The notes under the pieces: generated by a model
What the model was told of the DNA's origin: nothing
Seen by the model: only the letters and a program-made list of their open reading frames with translations
The model's database searches: none
In this document: positions 15,108-23,612 of the stretch, piece by piece
Position numbering within the stretch: position 1 is the stretch's first letter
Layout of the letters: every line of letters starts with the position of its first letter
Made by a program: the position numbers and the translations under genes
Assembly: GCF_001708505.1 (NCBI RefSeq)
Contig: NZ_CP015992.1
Coordinates: 1,116,001-1,180,000, forward strand
DNA from: Pseudomonas sp. TCU-HL1
GTDB taxonomy: Bacteria > Pseudomonadota > Gammaproteobacteria > Pseudomonadales > Pseudomonadaceae
Reading direction: 5' to 3'
DNA length: 64,000 nucleotides

Positions 15108-16118
15108 TTAACGCTGATGGCGGATGCGTGGATTGACCAGGCCGTAGAGGATGTCCACGACGAAGTTCACCAGGATCACCAGGCAGGCGATCAGCAGGAT
15201 GCCGTTCTGTACCACCGGGTAGTCACGGGCGCCGATGGCTTCGATCAGCCACTTGCCGATGCCCGGCCAGGAGAAGATGGTTTCGGTCAGCACGGCGCCC
15301 GCGAGCAGGGTGCCCACTTGCAGGCCGAACACGGTGAGCACCGGGATCAGCGCGTTGCGCAGGCCGTGGACGAAGACCACGCGGGCCGGCGACAGGCCCT
15401 TGGCGCGGGCGGTACGCACGTAGTCTTCGCGCAGCACTTCGAGCATGGCCGAGCGGGTCATGCGGGCGATCACCGCCAGCGGGATGGTGCCCAGCACGAT
15501 GGCCGGCAAGATCAGGTGGCGCAAGGCATCGACGAAGGCGCCTTCCTCTTCGCTGAGCAGGGTGTCGATGAGCATGAAGCCGGTCTTCGGTTCGATGTCA
15601 TAGAGCAGGTCGATCCGCCCGGACACCGGCGTCCAGCCGAGGCCCACGGAGAAGAACATGATCAGCAGCAGGCCCCACCAGAAGATCGGCATGGAGTAGC
15701 CCGCCAGGGAGATGCCCATCACCCCGTGGTCGAACAGGGAGCCTCGCTTGAGGGCGGCGATCACGCCCGCCAGCACGCCCAGGGTGCCGGCGAAGATCAG
15801 CGCGGCGATGGCCAACTCCAGGGTGGCAGGGAACAGGGTGAGGAATTCGTGCCAGACGCCTTCGCGGGTTCGCAGCGATTCGCCCAGGTCGCCCTGTGCC
15901 AGCTTGCCGATGTAGTCCAGGTACTGTTCCGGCAACGGTTTGTTGAGACCGAGGCGTTCCATGGCCTGGGCGTGCATTTCCGGGTCGACCCGGCGTTCAC
16001 CCATCATCACTTCCACTGGGTCACCGGGAATCAGGCGGATCAGGGCGAAGGTGAGCAGGGTGACGCCGAAGAAGGTGGGGATCAGAAGCCCCAGTCGGCG
16101 TGCGATGAAACTCAGCAT
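15108..16118 (-). CDS. dppB: Di/oligopeptide ABC transporter permease
   Basis: Inner-membrane permease, 336 residues. The start MLSFIARRLGLLIPTFFGV is the typical OppB/DppB first helix. The periplasmic loop contains DPVEVMMGERRVDPE, and five further helices follow; the coupling loop is RMTRSAMLEVLREDYVRTARAKGL. AGGAG lies before the ATG. A hairpin terminator between dppA and this gene (16290-16309) would lower permease output relative to the binding protein. Confidence 0.93.
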   Translation of the reverse strand: MLSFIARRLGLLIPTFFGVTLLTFALIRLIPGDPVEVMMGERRVDPEMHAQAMERLGLNKPLPEQYLDYIGKLAQGDLGESLRTREGVWHEFLTLFPATLELAIAALIFAGTLGVLAGVIAALKRGSLFDHGVMGISLAGYSMPIFWWGLLLIMFFSVGLGWTPVSGRIDLLYDIEPKTGFMLIDTLLSEEEGAFVDALRHLILPAIVLGTIPLAVIARMTRSAMLEVLREDYVRTARAKGLSPARVVFVHGLRNALIPVLTVFGLQVGTLLAGAVLTETIFSWPGIGKWLIEAIGARDYPVVQNGILLIACLVILVNFVVDILYGLVNPRIRHQR

Positions 16119-16289
16119 TTGGGCGAATCACTCCTCATCTTTTGTTTTGCCGGTCAGCGCACTGACCGTTCCCAGCAGTTTAGGCTGCGTGGGTAAAGGC
16201 GCCGGCCCGAGGGGGCCGGTTGCCTTGCGTTTTTTGTGGCAGGTGAGATTGGCCTCGTCCGATCTAAGTGTCGGATTGAGGATGCGAAG

Positions 16290-16309
16290 AAGGCCGGTTG
16301 CCCGGCCTT
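16290..16309 (-). terminator. Hairpin after first dppA-type gene
   Basis: AAGGCCGG / CCGGCCTT, an 8-bp stem with a 4-base loop, lies 7 bases past the stop of the binding-protein gene, followed on the - strand by CTTCG. A second GC hairpin (CCGGCC...GGCCGG) lies near 16201-16218 before dppB. The T-tract is poor, so these are probably attenuators or RNA-stability elements rather than full stops. Confidence 0.55.
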
Positions 16310-16315
16310 GCTCAC

Positions 16316-17917
16316 TCAGCGCCCGTTGGAGACGCCGTAGAAGCTGTTACGTCCGAAGGGGCTGATCAGGAAGTCCTTCACGCTGGCACGCATCGGCTGG
16401 TAGACGGTGGAGTGGGCGATCGGGGTGATCGGCACCTGCTGCTGCAGGACGTGCTGGGCCTGCTTGTACAGCTCGGTGCGTTTCTCGACGTCGCTGGTGG
16501 CCTTGGCAGCCTTCACCAGTTTGTCGTAGCCGGCGTCGCACCATTTGGAGAAGTTGTTGCCATCCACCGAATCGCAGCCGTAGAGCGTGCCCAGCCAGTT
16601 GTCCGGGTCACCGTTGTCGCCGGTCCAGCCGATCAGCATGGCGTCGTGCTCGCCGGCATGGGCGCGCTTGATGTACTCGCCCCATTCGTAGCTGACGATG
16701 CGCGCCTTGATGCCGACTTTGGCCCAGTCGGCTTGGAGCATTTCGGCCATCAGCTTGGCGTTGGGGTTGTACGGACGCTGCACCGGCATGGCCCAGAGGG
16801 TGATCTCGGTGCCTTCCTTCACGCCGGCGGCCTTGAGCAGTTCCCGGGCCTTTTCCGGGTTGAAGTCGCGGTCCTTGATGGTTTCGTCGTAGGACCACTG
16901 GGTCGGCGGCATGCCGTTGACGGCGAGCTGGCCGGCGCCCTGGTAGACGGCGTCGATGATGGCCTGCTTGTTCACCGCCATATCCAGCGCCTGGCGCACT
17001 TCGAGCTTGTCGAAGGGGGTACGGGTGACGTTGTAGGCGATGTAGCCGAGGTTGAAGCCCGGCTCGCTCGGCACCTGCAGGTTCGGGTCCTTCTTCAGGG
17101 CCTCGATGTCGGCCGGGCGCGGGTTGAGGGTGACCTGGCATTCGCCGGCCTTGAGCTTCTGGGTGCGGACCGAGGCGTCGGTGTTGATGGCGAAGATCAG
17201 GTTGTCGATCTTCACGTCCTCGGGCTTCCAGTAGTCCTTGTTGCCGGTGAAGCGGATCTGCGCGTCCTTCTGGTAGCGCTTGAGCATGAAGGGGCCGGTG
17301 CCGATGGGCTTCTGGTTGATGTCGGCGGCCTTGCCGGCCTTCAGCAACTGATCGGCGTACTCGGCGGACTGGACCGCAGCGAAGTTCATCGCCAGGTTCT
17401 GGATGAACGCGGCATCCACCTCGTTCAGGGTGAAGGCCACGGTCATGTCGTCGACCTTCTCCACCTTGGCGATGTTCTTGTCCAGGCCCATGTCGGTGAA
17501 GTAGGGGAACTCGGTCGGGTAGGCCTTACGGAACGGGTGGTTCTTGTCCAGCATGCGCTGGAAGGTGAAGACCACGTCGTCGGCGTTGAACTCGCGGGTC
17601 GGCTTGAAGTAGTCGGTGGTGTGGAACTTCACGCCCGGGCGCAGTTGGAACACGTAGCGCTTGCCGTCTTCGCTGATGTCCCAACTGCTGGCCAGGGTCG
17701 GTTCGACCTGGGTGCTGCCGCGCTGGAACTGGGCGAGGCGGTTGAAGAGGGTTTCCGAGGCCGCGTCGAAGTCGGTGCCGGTGGTGTATTGGCCCGGATC
17801 GAAGCCGGCGGGGCTACCTTCGGAGCAGAAAACCAGGTTGCTGGCGGCGAGGGTGAAGCCGGAGCCGAGGAGCAGGCCGGCGGCGATCATGGTCTTGAGC
17901 TTGGTTTTCTGACGCAT
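16316..17917 (-). CDS. dppA: Periplasmic dipeptide-binding protein (DppA type), first of the operon
   Basis: Substrate-binding protein of the SBP family 5 (DppA/OppA). 533 residues. A cleavable signal peptide (MRQKTKLKTMIAAGLLLGSGFTLA) has no lipobox cysteine, so the mature protein is soluble and begins near ASNLVFCSEG. Family blocks are GFDPGQYTTGTDFDA, GVKFHTTDYFKPTREFNADDV and GTGPFMLKRYQKDAQIRF. Near the end are YEWGEYIKRAHAGEHDAMLIGWTGDNGDPDN and a cysteine pair that may form a disulphide. It closely resembles the product at 21800-23401, with long identical blocks. From memory this position corresponds to dppA4 of P. aeruginosa. Two operator-like sites overlap its promoter. Confidence 0.9.
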   Translation of the reverse strand: MRQKTKLKTMIAAGLLLGSGFTLAASNLVFCSEGSPAGFDPGQYTTGTDFDAASETLFNRLAQFQRGSTQVEPTLASSWDISEDGKRYVFQLRPGVKFHTTDYFKPTREFNADDVVFTFQRMLDKNHPFRKAYPTEFPYFTDMGLDKNIAKVEKVDDMTVAFTLNEVDAAFIQNLAMNFAAVQSAEYADQLLKAGKAADINQKPIGTGPFMLKRYQKDAQIRFTGNKDYWKPEDVKIDNLIFAINTDASVRTQKLKAGECQVTLNPRPADIEALKKDPNLQVPSEPGFNLGYIAYNVTRTPFDKLEVRQALDMAVNKQAIIDAVYQGAGQLAVNGMPPTQWSYDETIKDRDFNPEKARELLKAAGVKEGTEITLWAMPVQRPYNPNAKLMAEMLQADWAKVGIKARIVSYEWGEYIKRAHAGEHDAMLIGWTGDNGDPDNWLGTLYGCDSVDGNNFSKWCDAGYDKLVKAAKATSDVEKRTELYKQAQHVLQQQVPITPIAHSTVYQPMRASVKDFLISPFGRNSFYGVSNGR

Positions 17918-18114
17918 GCGAACCTCGTTGTTGTTGTTCTGAGGGCGGCGTATCAGGTGGTCGAAGCCTATGGTGTCCGTTGCACCTGAGCCTGCGGCTT
18001 CGTGGGCCGCAGGCTGCCCGTCATTCGCGAGCCGGGAGCCGGATGCTGACAGTCCCGGGCGGGCGATGGCGGCGGAGGGAAAAGGGATGCTTGCACCTGC
18101 GCCGGCCGAGGCCG

Positions 18115-18148
18115 AACTTAAGTGATGCTGAAATTAAGGTCAACTTAA
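18115..18148 (-). promoter_or_regulatory. dppA promoter with two overlapping operator-like sites
   Basis: On the - strand, -35 TTGACC (18143-18138) and -10 TAAGTT (18120-18115) are 17 bases apart. Read on the + strand, a perfect dyad TTAAG-N5-CTTAA lies at 18134-18148 and a weaker copy TTAAG-N5-CTGAA lies at 18118-18132. The perfect copy is followed by ATTCAGTG. The same pair of sites occurs at the peptidase promoter (18822-18870). Binding here would block RNA polymerase, which fits repression by the adjacent PsdR-type regulator. Confidence 0.7.
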
Positions 18149-18181
18149 ATTCAGTGGTGCTTACATTCGGGAACCGACGAG

Positions 18182-18745
18182 TCAGGGCGTGGGGTGATCG
18201 TCGAACAGGCCCATGGTGGTGACGGTCAGGACCTCGGCCGTCTCAACGCCGGCGTTGGCGAGAAAGTGCGGCTTGGCGGCGTCGAAATGCACCGAATCCC
18301 CTGGGCCCAGCGGGTAGTTGCGGCCTTCGATGGTGTAGACGATCTGCCCGGACAGCACGTAGGCGAACTCGGCGCCCTCGTGGGAGATGAGTTCGGATTG
18401 GTAACCCACCGGCATGCTCATCTTCACCGCGTTGATCAGGTTGCCGGGGAAGTTGCTGGACAGGCGTTCGTAGGCCAGTGGCTGGCCGCCGATGGTGTAG
18501 CGCACGCGTTCGCCCTGGTGGGAGTCGGGCTGGTGCTGGGCGGGCTGGTCGAACAGGCTATTGAGCGGAATCCCCAGGGATTTGGCGATGTTCGCCAGGG
18601 ATGAGATGGACACGCCAGTGAGGTTGCGCTCCGCCTGGGAGAGGAAACTGGCTGTGAGACCCGATTCGGCGGCGACCTGGTTCAGGGTCTTGTTGGCGGC
18701 ACGGCGGTAGCGGCGCAAGCGTTCGCCGATCTGTTCTACGGTCAT
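18182..18745 (-). CDS. psdR: XRE-cupin transcriptional regulator, PsdR-like
   Basis: Predicted repressor of dipeptide uptake and breakdown. 187 residues. An XRE-type helix-turn-helix covers about residues 6-62 (RLRRYRRAANKTLNQVAAESGLTASFLSQAERNLTG), and a cupin sensor domain covers about 110-178 (HEGAEFAYVLSGQIVYTIEG, LGPGDSVHFDAAKPH). ATG 18743-18745 gives the start MTVEQIGERL; longer upstream frames lack support. In P. aeruginosa PsdR represses the dpp operon and the mdpA peptidase, and the same two neighbours flank this gene. The ligand is presumably a small peptide or derivative, but this is not visible in the sequence. Confidence 0.88.
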   Translation of the reverse strand: MTVEQIGERLRRYRRAANKTLNQVAAESGLTASFLSQAERNLTGVSISSLANIAKSLGIPLNSLFDQPAQHQPDSHQGERVRYTIGGQPLAYERLSSNFPGNLINAVKMSMPVGYQSELISHEGAEFAYVLSGQIVYTIEGRNYPLGPGDSVHFDAAKPHFLANAGVETAEVLTVTTMGLFDDHPTP

Positions 18746-18821
18746 TGGCGTGGCTCTTGTTCTGAAGGGCGCCAGTATAACGGGCGGCGCATTGTAGAAA
18801 AGGCTTGTCGCCTTATTGAAA

Positions 18822-18873
18822 TTAAGTGGGACTGAAAAATTGCGTTGACGGCTATTTAAGTGGAGCTTAAATT
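18822..18873 (+). promoter_or_regulatory. Peptidase promoter with two operator-like sites
   Basis: The -35 TTGACG (18845-18850) and -10 TAAATT (18868-18873) are 17 bases apart. A perfect dyad TTAAG-N5-CTTAA lies at 18856-18870, between and overlapping these elements, and is followed by ATTCGGTG. A weaker copy TTAAG-N5-CTGAA lies at 18822-18836. The pair copies the arrangement at the dppA promoter. The intergenic region also contains the divergent psdR promoter (- strand TATACT near 18780), so autoregulation is possible. Confidence 0.7.
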
Positions 18874-18905
18874 CGGTGCACTGCAACAGGACTCGGGAGA
18901 GCAAG

Positions 18906-20123
18906 ATGACAGTGGGTGTGGGTGGCAAGACTCCGGAGCAGGCGCTGGCCGGCCTGGCGAACATGACCGCGGGCGCGGACCCCATCGGCCTGGCCGAATA
19001 CCAGGCGCGCATTGCCAAGGCCCAGGGCCTGATGCGTGAGCAGGGTCTCGCGGCCCTCTACCTGAACGCCGGCAGCAATCTGCGCTACTTCACCGGGGTG
19101 AAATGGAGTCCGAGCGAGCGCATGGTGGGTGCCGTGCTGCCCGCTCACGGCCCGCTGGCTTATATCGCCCCCGCATTCGAGGAAGGCACTATCTGCGATT
19201 TCCGTGAGGTGGACGGGGTTATCCACAGCTGGCAGGAGCACGAGAGCCCCTATCGCCTGTTGCTGGAGATGCTGGCCGGCATGGGCATCGTCGCTGACGC
19301 CAGGGTGGGCCTGTGCCCGTCCCTGGCCTTCTTCATGTACGACGGTATCCGCCAACTGGGTTCGGGCTTCGACTTCGTCGATGCCGCTTGCGTGATCAAC
19401 CCGTGCCGCTTCCACAAGTCCGCCACAGAGCTGGCGCTGATGCAGCGTGCCAAGGACATGACCCTGGAGGTGCACAAGGCCGCCGCGAGCATCCTGCGCG
19501 AAGGTATCAGCACCACCGAGGTTGCCGAGTTCATCCACCAGGCGCACCGCAAGGTGGGCGCGCCGGGATCGACTTTCTGCATCGTGCTGTTCGGCGAGGC
19601 CAGCGCCTTCCCCCACGGCGTGAAGCACGCGCAGGTGTTGAAGGATGGCGACATGGTGCTGATCGACACCGGCTGCCAGCTCCATGGCTACCAGTCGGAC
19701 ATCACCCGCAGCTATGTGTTCGGCACCCCGAGCGACCGTCAGCGCGCCCTGTGGAATACCGAGAAAGCCGCCCAGCAGGCCGCCTTCGATGCCGCGCGCC
19801 TGGGCGAGCCCTGCCAGGTGGTTGATGCCGCTGCCCGCCGCAGCCTGGAAGCCGCCGGCCTCGGCACGGATTACCAGTTGCCCGGCTTGCCTCACCGCAC
19901 CGGTCACGGCATCGGCATGGATATCCATGAAGGCCCCTACCTGGTGCGCGGTGACGAGACGCCGCTGGCCGAGGGCATGTGCTTCTCCAACGAGCCGATG
20001 ATCTGCGTGCCAGGGGAGTTCGGTATTCGTCTGGAGGACCACTTCTACATGACCGCCTCCGGGCCGCGCTGGTTTACCCAGCCGAGCCATTCCATCGACG
20101 ACCCGTTCGGGTTGGAGGCTTGA
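18906..20123 (+). CDS. mdpA: M24-family metallopeptidase (Xaa-Pro dipeptidase-like), MdpA-like
   Basis: Cytoplasmic pita-bread metallopeptidase expected to split imported di- or tripeptides. 405 residues. An N-terminal creatinase-like domain (about 30-165) is followed by the catalytic domain. All five metal ligands are visible: D254 (IDTG), D265 (QSDITR), H334 (RTGHGIG), E363 (SNEP) and E377 (RLEDH). ATG 18906 has GGGAGAG seven bases upstream; a frame opening at 18876 would start inside the promoter. It is divergent from psdR and shares the same operator type as dppA, so uptake and hydrolysis are probably induced together. Confidence 0.9.
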   Translation: MTVGVGGKTPEQALAGLANMTAGADPIGLAEYQARIAKAQGLMREQGLAALYLNAGSNLRYFTGVKWSPSERMVGAVLPAHGPLAYIAPAFEEGTICDFREVDGVIHSWQEHESPYRLLLEMLAGMGIVADARVGLCPSLAFFMYDGIRQLGSGFDFVDAACVINPCRFHKSATELALMQRAKDMTLEVHKAAASILREGISTTEVAEFIHQAHRKVGAPGSTFCIVLFGEASAFPHGVKHAQVLKDGDMVLIDTGCQLHGYQSDITRSYVFGTPSDRQRALWNTEKAAQQAAFDAARLGEPCQVVDAAARRSLEAAGLGTDYQLPGLPHRTGHGIGMDIHEGPYLVRGDETPLAEGMCFSNEPMICVPGEFGIRLEDHFYMTASGPRWFTQPSHSIDDPFGLEA

Positions 20124-20130
20124 GGCCTGC

Positions 20131-20152
20131 TTGGCGAATGAATTAGCCCCTT
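20131..20152. repeat. Partial GAATTC-type intergenic repeat
   Basis: TTGGCGAATGAATTAGCCCC resembles the half-units at 9301-9320 and 24480-24578. It fills the short gap between the peptidase and the next, convergent gene. Confidence 0.45.
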
Positions 20153-20158
20153 CAGATC

Positions 20159-21745
20159 CTACGGAACGACCTTCACCCGTGCGTAATTGTTCGAGCCCAT
20201 CGGGTTCAACCGGAACCCTTCCACGCCCTTGCGCACGGCGGCGAACTGCTTGGGATGCGCGAGGGGAATCCAGGGAGCCTGCTCGTGGAAGATCGCCAGT
20301 GCCTGGCGATAGAGCTCGGCACGGCGGGCCGGTTCGGTCACGGCGCGGGCTTCGCGGATCAGCTCATCGAACGCCTGATTGCACCAGCCGGCCTGGTTCT
20401 CGCCTGATTTAGCCGCCGCGCAGGACAGGTTGGGGGTAAGGAAGTTGTCCGGGTCGCCGTTGTCGCCGGCCCAGCCCATGAACACCAGGTCATGTTCTCC
20501 GTTCTTGGCGCGCTTGATCAGCTCGCCCCATTCATAGACGCGAATCTCCGCCTTGATGCCAATGGCGGCCAGGTCGGCCTGGAGCATCTGCGCGCCGATG
20601 CCCGGGTTGGGATTGGTCGGGCCGCCGCCGGGGCGGGTCCAGATGGTCAGCTTGAAGCCATCCTTGTGCCCGGCTTCGGCCATTAACTGGCGCGCCTTCT
20701 CAGGGTCGTGGGGCCATGGGTCGAGCTTGTCGTTGAAGCCCAGCAGCGTCGCGGGGTAGGGCACCACGGCACGGCTGGCATTGCCTTCGCCAAACTGCGC
20801 ACGCAGATAGGCACGGGTGTCGAAGGCGAGGTTGATGGCCTGGCGCACGCGCACGTCATCCAGTGGCGGATGGCGGGTGTTGATGCCGACATAGGCAACC
20901 AGCAGGGAGTCCAGCTCCAGAATCTGCAAGGCCGGGTCCTGGCGCAGGCTGGCGATATCGGTAGGGCGCGGATAGACCGCGATCTGGCAGTCACCGGCCT
21001 TGAGCTGTTGCACGCGCACGTTCGGGTCGGGGGTGATGGCGAACAGCAACTTGTCCACAGCCGGTTTGCCTGCCCAGTAATCCGGGTTGGCGCGGAAGCG
21101 CACCTGTGCGTCCTTGCGATAGCGCTCGAACACGAAGGGGCCGGTGCCGATCGGCCTGCGGTTGAGCTGCTCCGGCGTGCCGGCCTTGAGCAACTGATTG
21201 GCATATTCCGCCGAGTAGATCGAGGTGAAGCCCATGGCCAGGTCGGCCAGGAAGGGCGCTTCGGGGTGTTTCAGGGTAAAGCGCACGCGGTGGTCATCCT
21301 GCTTCTCGATGCGATCGATCAGCTGAGCGAAAGCCATGGACTCGGCATAGGGAAAACCGCGCGGGGAGAGCTTGTGCCAGGGGTGGCTGGCGTCTAGTTG
21401 GCGCTGGAAGCTCCAGAGCACGTCGTCGGCGTTGAATTCGCGTGTCGGCTTGAAGTCGTCGGTGGCGTGGAACTTCACGCCCTTGCGCAACTGGAACTCG
21501 TAGACCAGCCCGTCGGGGCTGATGGTCCAGCGCTCTGCGAGGCCTGGTTGCAGTCGCGTGCTGCCAGGGGCGAAACGTACCAGGCGGTCGAAGACGGTTT
21601 CGGCCGAAGCATCGGCCGTGGTGGCGGCGGTGTACTGGACGATATCGAAGCCCTCGGGACTGGCTTCGGTGCAGACCACCAGGGACTGGCCGGCGGCGGC
21701 ACAGAGGGGAAGGCAGAGGGCGAGGGACGACAGGGTTCGACGCAT
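20159..21745 (-). CDS. dppA: Periplasmic peptide-binding protein (SBP family 5), divergent paralogue
   Basis: 528 residues. A signal peptide (MRRTLSSLALCLPLCAAAGQ) precedes a mature start near SLVVCTEASPEGFDIVQY. The family blocks GVKFHATDDFKPTREFNADDVLWSFQRQLD and GTGPFVFERYRKDAQVRF are present, as is YEWGELIKRAKNGEHDLVFMGWAGDNGDPDN. It is clearly less similar to the other two binding proteins here than they are to each other, so its peptide preference probably differs. Position corresponds, from memory, to dppA2 of P. aeruginosa. A strong terminator stands between it and the upstream paralogue, so it may depend on read-through or a hidden promoter. Confidence 0.87.
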   Translation of the reverse strand: MRRTLSSLALCLPLCAAAGQSLVVCTEASPEGFDIVQYTAATTADASAETVFDRLVRFAPGSTRLQPGLAERWTISPDGLVYEFQLRKGVKFHATDDFKPTREFNADDVLWSFQRQLDASHPWHKLSPRGFPYAESMAFAQLIDRIEKQDDHRVRFTLKHPEAPFLADLAMGFTSIYSAEYANQLLKAGTPEQLNRRPIGTGPFVFERYRKDAQVRFRANPDYWAGKPAVDKLLFAITPDPNVRVQQLKAGDCQIAVYPRPTDIASLRQDPALQILELDSLLVAYVGINTRHPPLDDVRVRQAINLAFDTRAYLRAQFGEGNASRAVVPYPATLLGFNDKLDPWPHDPEKARQLMAEAGHKDGFKLTIWTRPGGGPTNPNPGIGAQMLQADLAAIGIKAEIRVYEWGELIKRAKNGEHDLVFMGWAGDNGDPDNFLTPNLSCAAAKSGENQAGWCNQAFDELIREARAVTEPARRAELYRQALAIFHEQAPWIPLAHPKQFAAVRKGVEGFRLNPMGSNNYARVKVVP

Positions 21746-21770
21746 CGGGCTTCCTTGAAGGTGTAAAGAA

Positions 21771-21792
21771 AACGGGGCCCGAAGGCCCCGTT
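21771..21792 (-). terminator. Rho-independent terminator after dppA1-type gene
   Basis: AACGGGGCC / GGCCCCGTT, a 9-bp perfect stem, has a TTCG tetraloop as read on the - strand, followed by TTCTTTAC. It is placed 7 bases past the stop of the upstream gene. Well formed. Confidence 0.8.
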
Positions 21793-21799
21793 TGCCGGC

Positions 21800-23401
21800 T
21801 TATTTGCCGACGCTCACGCCATAGAAGGAGTTGAGCGCGAACGGGCTGATCAGGAAGTCCTGCACGTTCTTGCGCATCGGCTGGTAGACGGTGGAATGCG
21901 CGATCGGGGTGATCGGCACGTTGTCCTTGAGGATGTGCTGGGCCTGTTTGTACATCTCGGTACGCTTGGCCTGGTCCGGGGTGGCCTTGGCCTGCTTGAT
22001 CAGCTTGTCGTAGCTGGCATCGCACCACTTGGAGAAGTTGTTGCCTTCCACGGCGTCGCAGCCGTAGAGGGTGCCCAGCCAGTTGTCCGGATCGCCGTTG
22101 TCGCCGCTCCAGCCGATCAGCATGGCGTCATGCTCGCCGGCCTTGGAGCGCTTGATGTACTCGCCCCACTCGTAGGTGACGATTTTGGCCTTGATGCCAA
22201 CCTTGGCCCAGTCGTTCTGCAGCATTTCGGCCATCAGTTTGGCGTTGGGGTTGTAGGGACGCTGTACCGGCATGGCCCAGAGGGTGATCTCGGTGCCTTC
22301 GGCAACGCCGGCGGCTTTCAGCAGTTCCTTGGCCTTTTCCGGGTTGTAGCCGGCGTCCTTGATGGTTTCGTCGTAGGACCACTGGGTCGGCGGCATGCCG
22401 TTCACGGCCAGTTGGCCCGCGCCCTGGTAGACGGCGTCGATGATGGCTTTCTTGTTCACCGCCATGTCCAGCGCCTGGCGTACTTCAAGCTTGTCGAACG
22501 GTTTGTGGGTGACGTTGTAGGCGATGTAACCGAGGTTGAAGCCCGGCTGCGAGGGCATGTTCAGGTTGCTGTCTTTCTTCAGCGCGTCGAGGTCGGCAGG
22601 ACGCGGGAAGAGGGTGACCTGGCATTCACCGGCCTTGAGTTTCTGCATGCGTACGGAGGCGTCGGTGTTGATGGCGAAGATCAGGTTGTCGATCTTCACC
22701 TCTTCGGGCTTCCAGTAGTCCTTGTTGCCGGCGAAGCGGATCTGCGCGTCTTTCTGGTAGCGCTTGAACACGAACGGGCCGGTGCCGATGGGCTTCTGGT
22801 TGATGTCGGCGGCCTTGCCGGCCTTCAGCAACTGGTCGGCGTATTCGGCGGACTGGATGGAGGCGAAGCTCATCGCCAGATTCTGGATGAAGGCCGCATC
22901 CACGCCATTGAGGGTGAACTTGACGGTGTTGCCGTCGACCTTCTCCACCTTGGCGATGTTGGCGTCCATGCCCATGTCGGTGAAGTAGGGGAATTCGGTG
23001 GGGTACGCCTTGCGGAACGGGTGGTCCTTGTCGAGCATGCGCTGGAAGGTGAAGAGCACGTCGTCGGCGTTGAACTCGCGCGTCGGCTTGAAGTAGTCGG
23101 TGGTGTGGAACTTCACGCCCTTGCGCAGGTGGAAGGTGTAGGTCAGGCCATCGGGGGAAACGTCCCACTTCTCGGCCAGGCCCGGAATCACCGCAGTGCC
23201 GCCGCGCTCGAACTGGGTCAGGCGGTTGAAGACGGTTTCGGCGGCGGCGTCGAAGTCGGTGCCGGTGGTGTACTGGCCCGGATCGAAGCCGGCGGGACTG
23301 CCTTCGGAGCAGAACACCAGGTTGCTTGCAGCGCTGGCGAAGGGAGCGCTGGCGATCAGCCCAGCGGCGACAAGTGCCTGGATGACGGCATTTTTACGCA
23401 T
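21800..23401 (-). CDS. dppA: Periplasmic dipeptide-binding protein (DppA type)
   Basis: 533 residues, close relative of the product at 16316-17917: the blocks from FCSEGSPAGFDPGQYTTG through HFKPTREFNADD to GDNGDPDNWLGTLYGCD are almost unchanged. A signal peptide (about 1-24, ending FASA) and no lipobox imply a soluble periplasmic protein. It has its own upstream region with a 12-base palindrome GGGCATATGCCC (23472-23483) but no TTAAG-type operator, so its control probably differs from that of the other copy. Position corresponds, from memory, to dppA1 of P. aeruginosa. Confidence 0.88.
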   Translation of the reverse strand: MRKNAVIQALVAAGLIASAPFASAASNLVFCSEGSPAGFDPGQYTTGTDFDAAAETVFNRLTQFERGGTAVIPGLAEKWDVSPDGLTYTFHLRKGVKFHTTDYFKPTREFNADDVLFTFQRMLDKDHPFRKAYPTEFPYFTDMGMDANIAKVEKVDGNTVKFTLNGVDAAFIQNLAMSFASIQSAEYADQLLKAGKAADINQKPIGTGPFVFKRYQKDAQIRFAGNKDYWKPEEVKIDNLIFAINTDASVRMQKLKAGECQVTLFPRPADLDALKKDSNLNMPSQPGFNLGYIAYNVTHKPFDKLEVRQALDMAVNKKAIIDAVYQGAGQLAVNGMPPTQWSYDETIKDAGYNPEKAKELLKAAGVAEGTEITLWAMPVQRPYNPNAKLMAEMLQNDWAKVGIKAKIVTYEWGEYIKRSKAGEHDAMLIGWSGDNGDPDNWLGTLYGCDAVEGNNFSKWCDASYDKLIKQAKATPDQAKRTEMYKQAQHILKDNVPITPIAHSTVYQPMRKNVQDFLISPFALNSFYGVSVGK

Positions 23402-23471
23402 GTTGACCTCATGTTTATTCTGTTTGTCATTTTGAGGGGCCCTTTGTGGGGGCCTTGCGAGAAGCTATGCA

Positions 23472-23483
23472 GGGCATATGCCC
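23472..23483. promoter_or_regulatory. 12-bp palindrome upstream of dppA1-type gene
   Basis: GGGCATATGCCC is a perfect dyad 71 bases before the start. On the - strand it lies between TTGCGT and TAGCTT, which are 17 bases apart and could be a weak promoter. Candidate operator only. Confidence 0.3.
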
Positions 23484-23575
23484 GACGCAATAGCTGGACC
23501 GGAAAGAGTGTAGTCGGCGGAAAAAAGCTGTAAGCGCTTGTCGCAATTCTGCAAATGCAAGCCGCGGGAGGAAGG

Positions 23576-23603
23576 GGGCGCCGCTTCGAAAGCAGCGGCG
23601 CCC
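23576..23603 (-). terminator. Hairpin downstream of SIMPL-domain gene
   Basis: GGGCGCCGCT / AGCGGCGCCC is a 10-bp GC stem with an 8-base loop, 10 bases after the stop codon. There is no T-tract, so it may stabilise mRNA or assist Rho. Confidence 0.45.
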
Positions 23604-23612
23604 GATGCCGGA

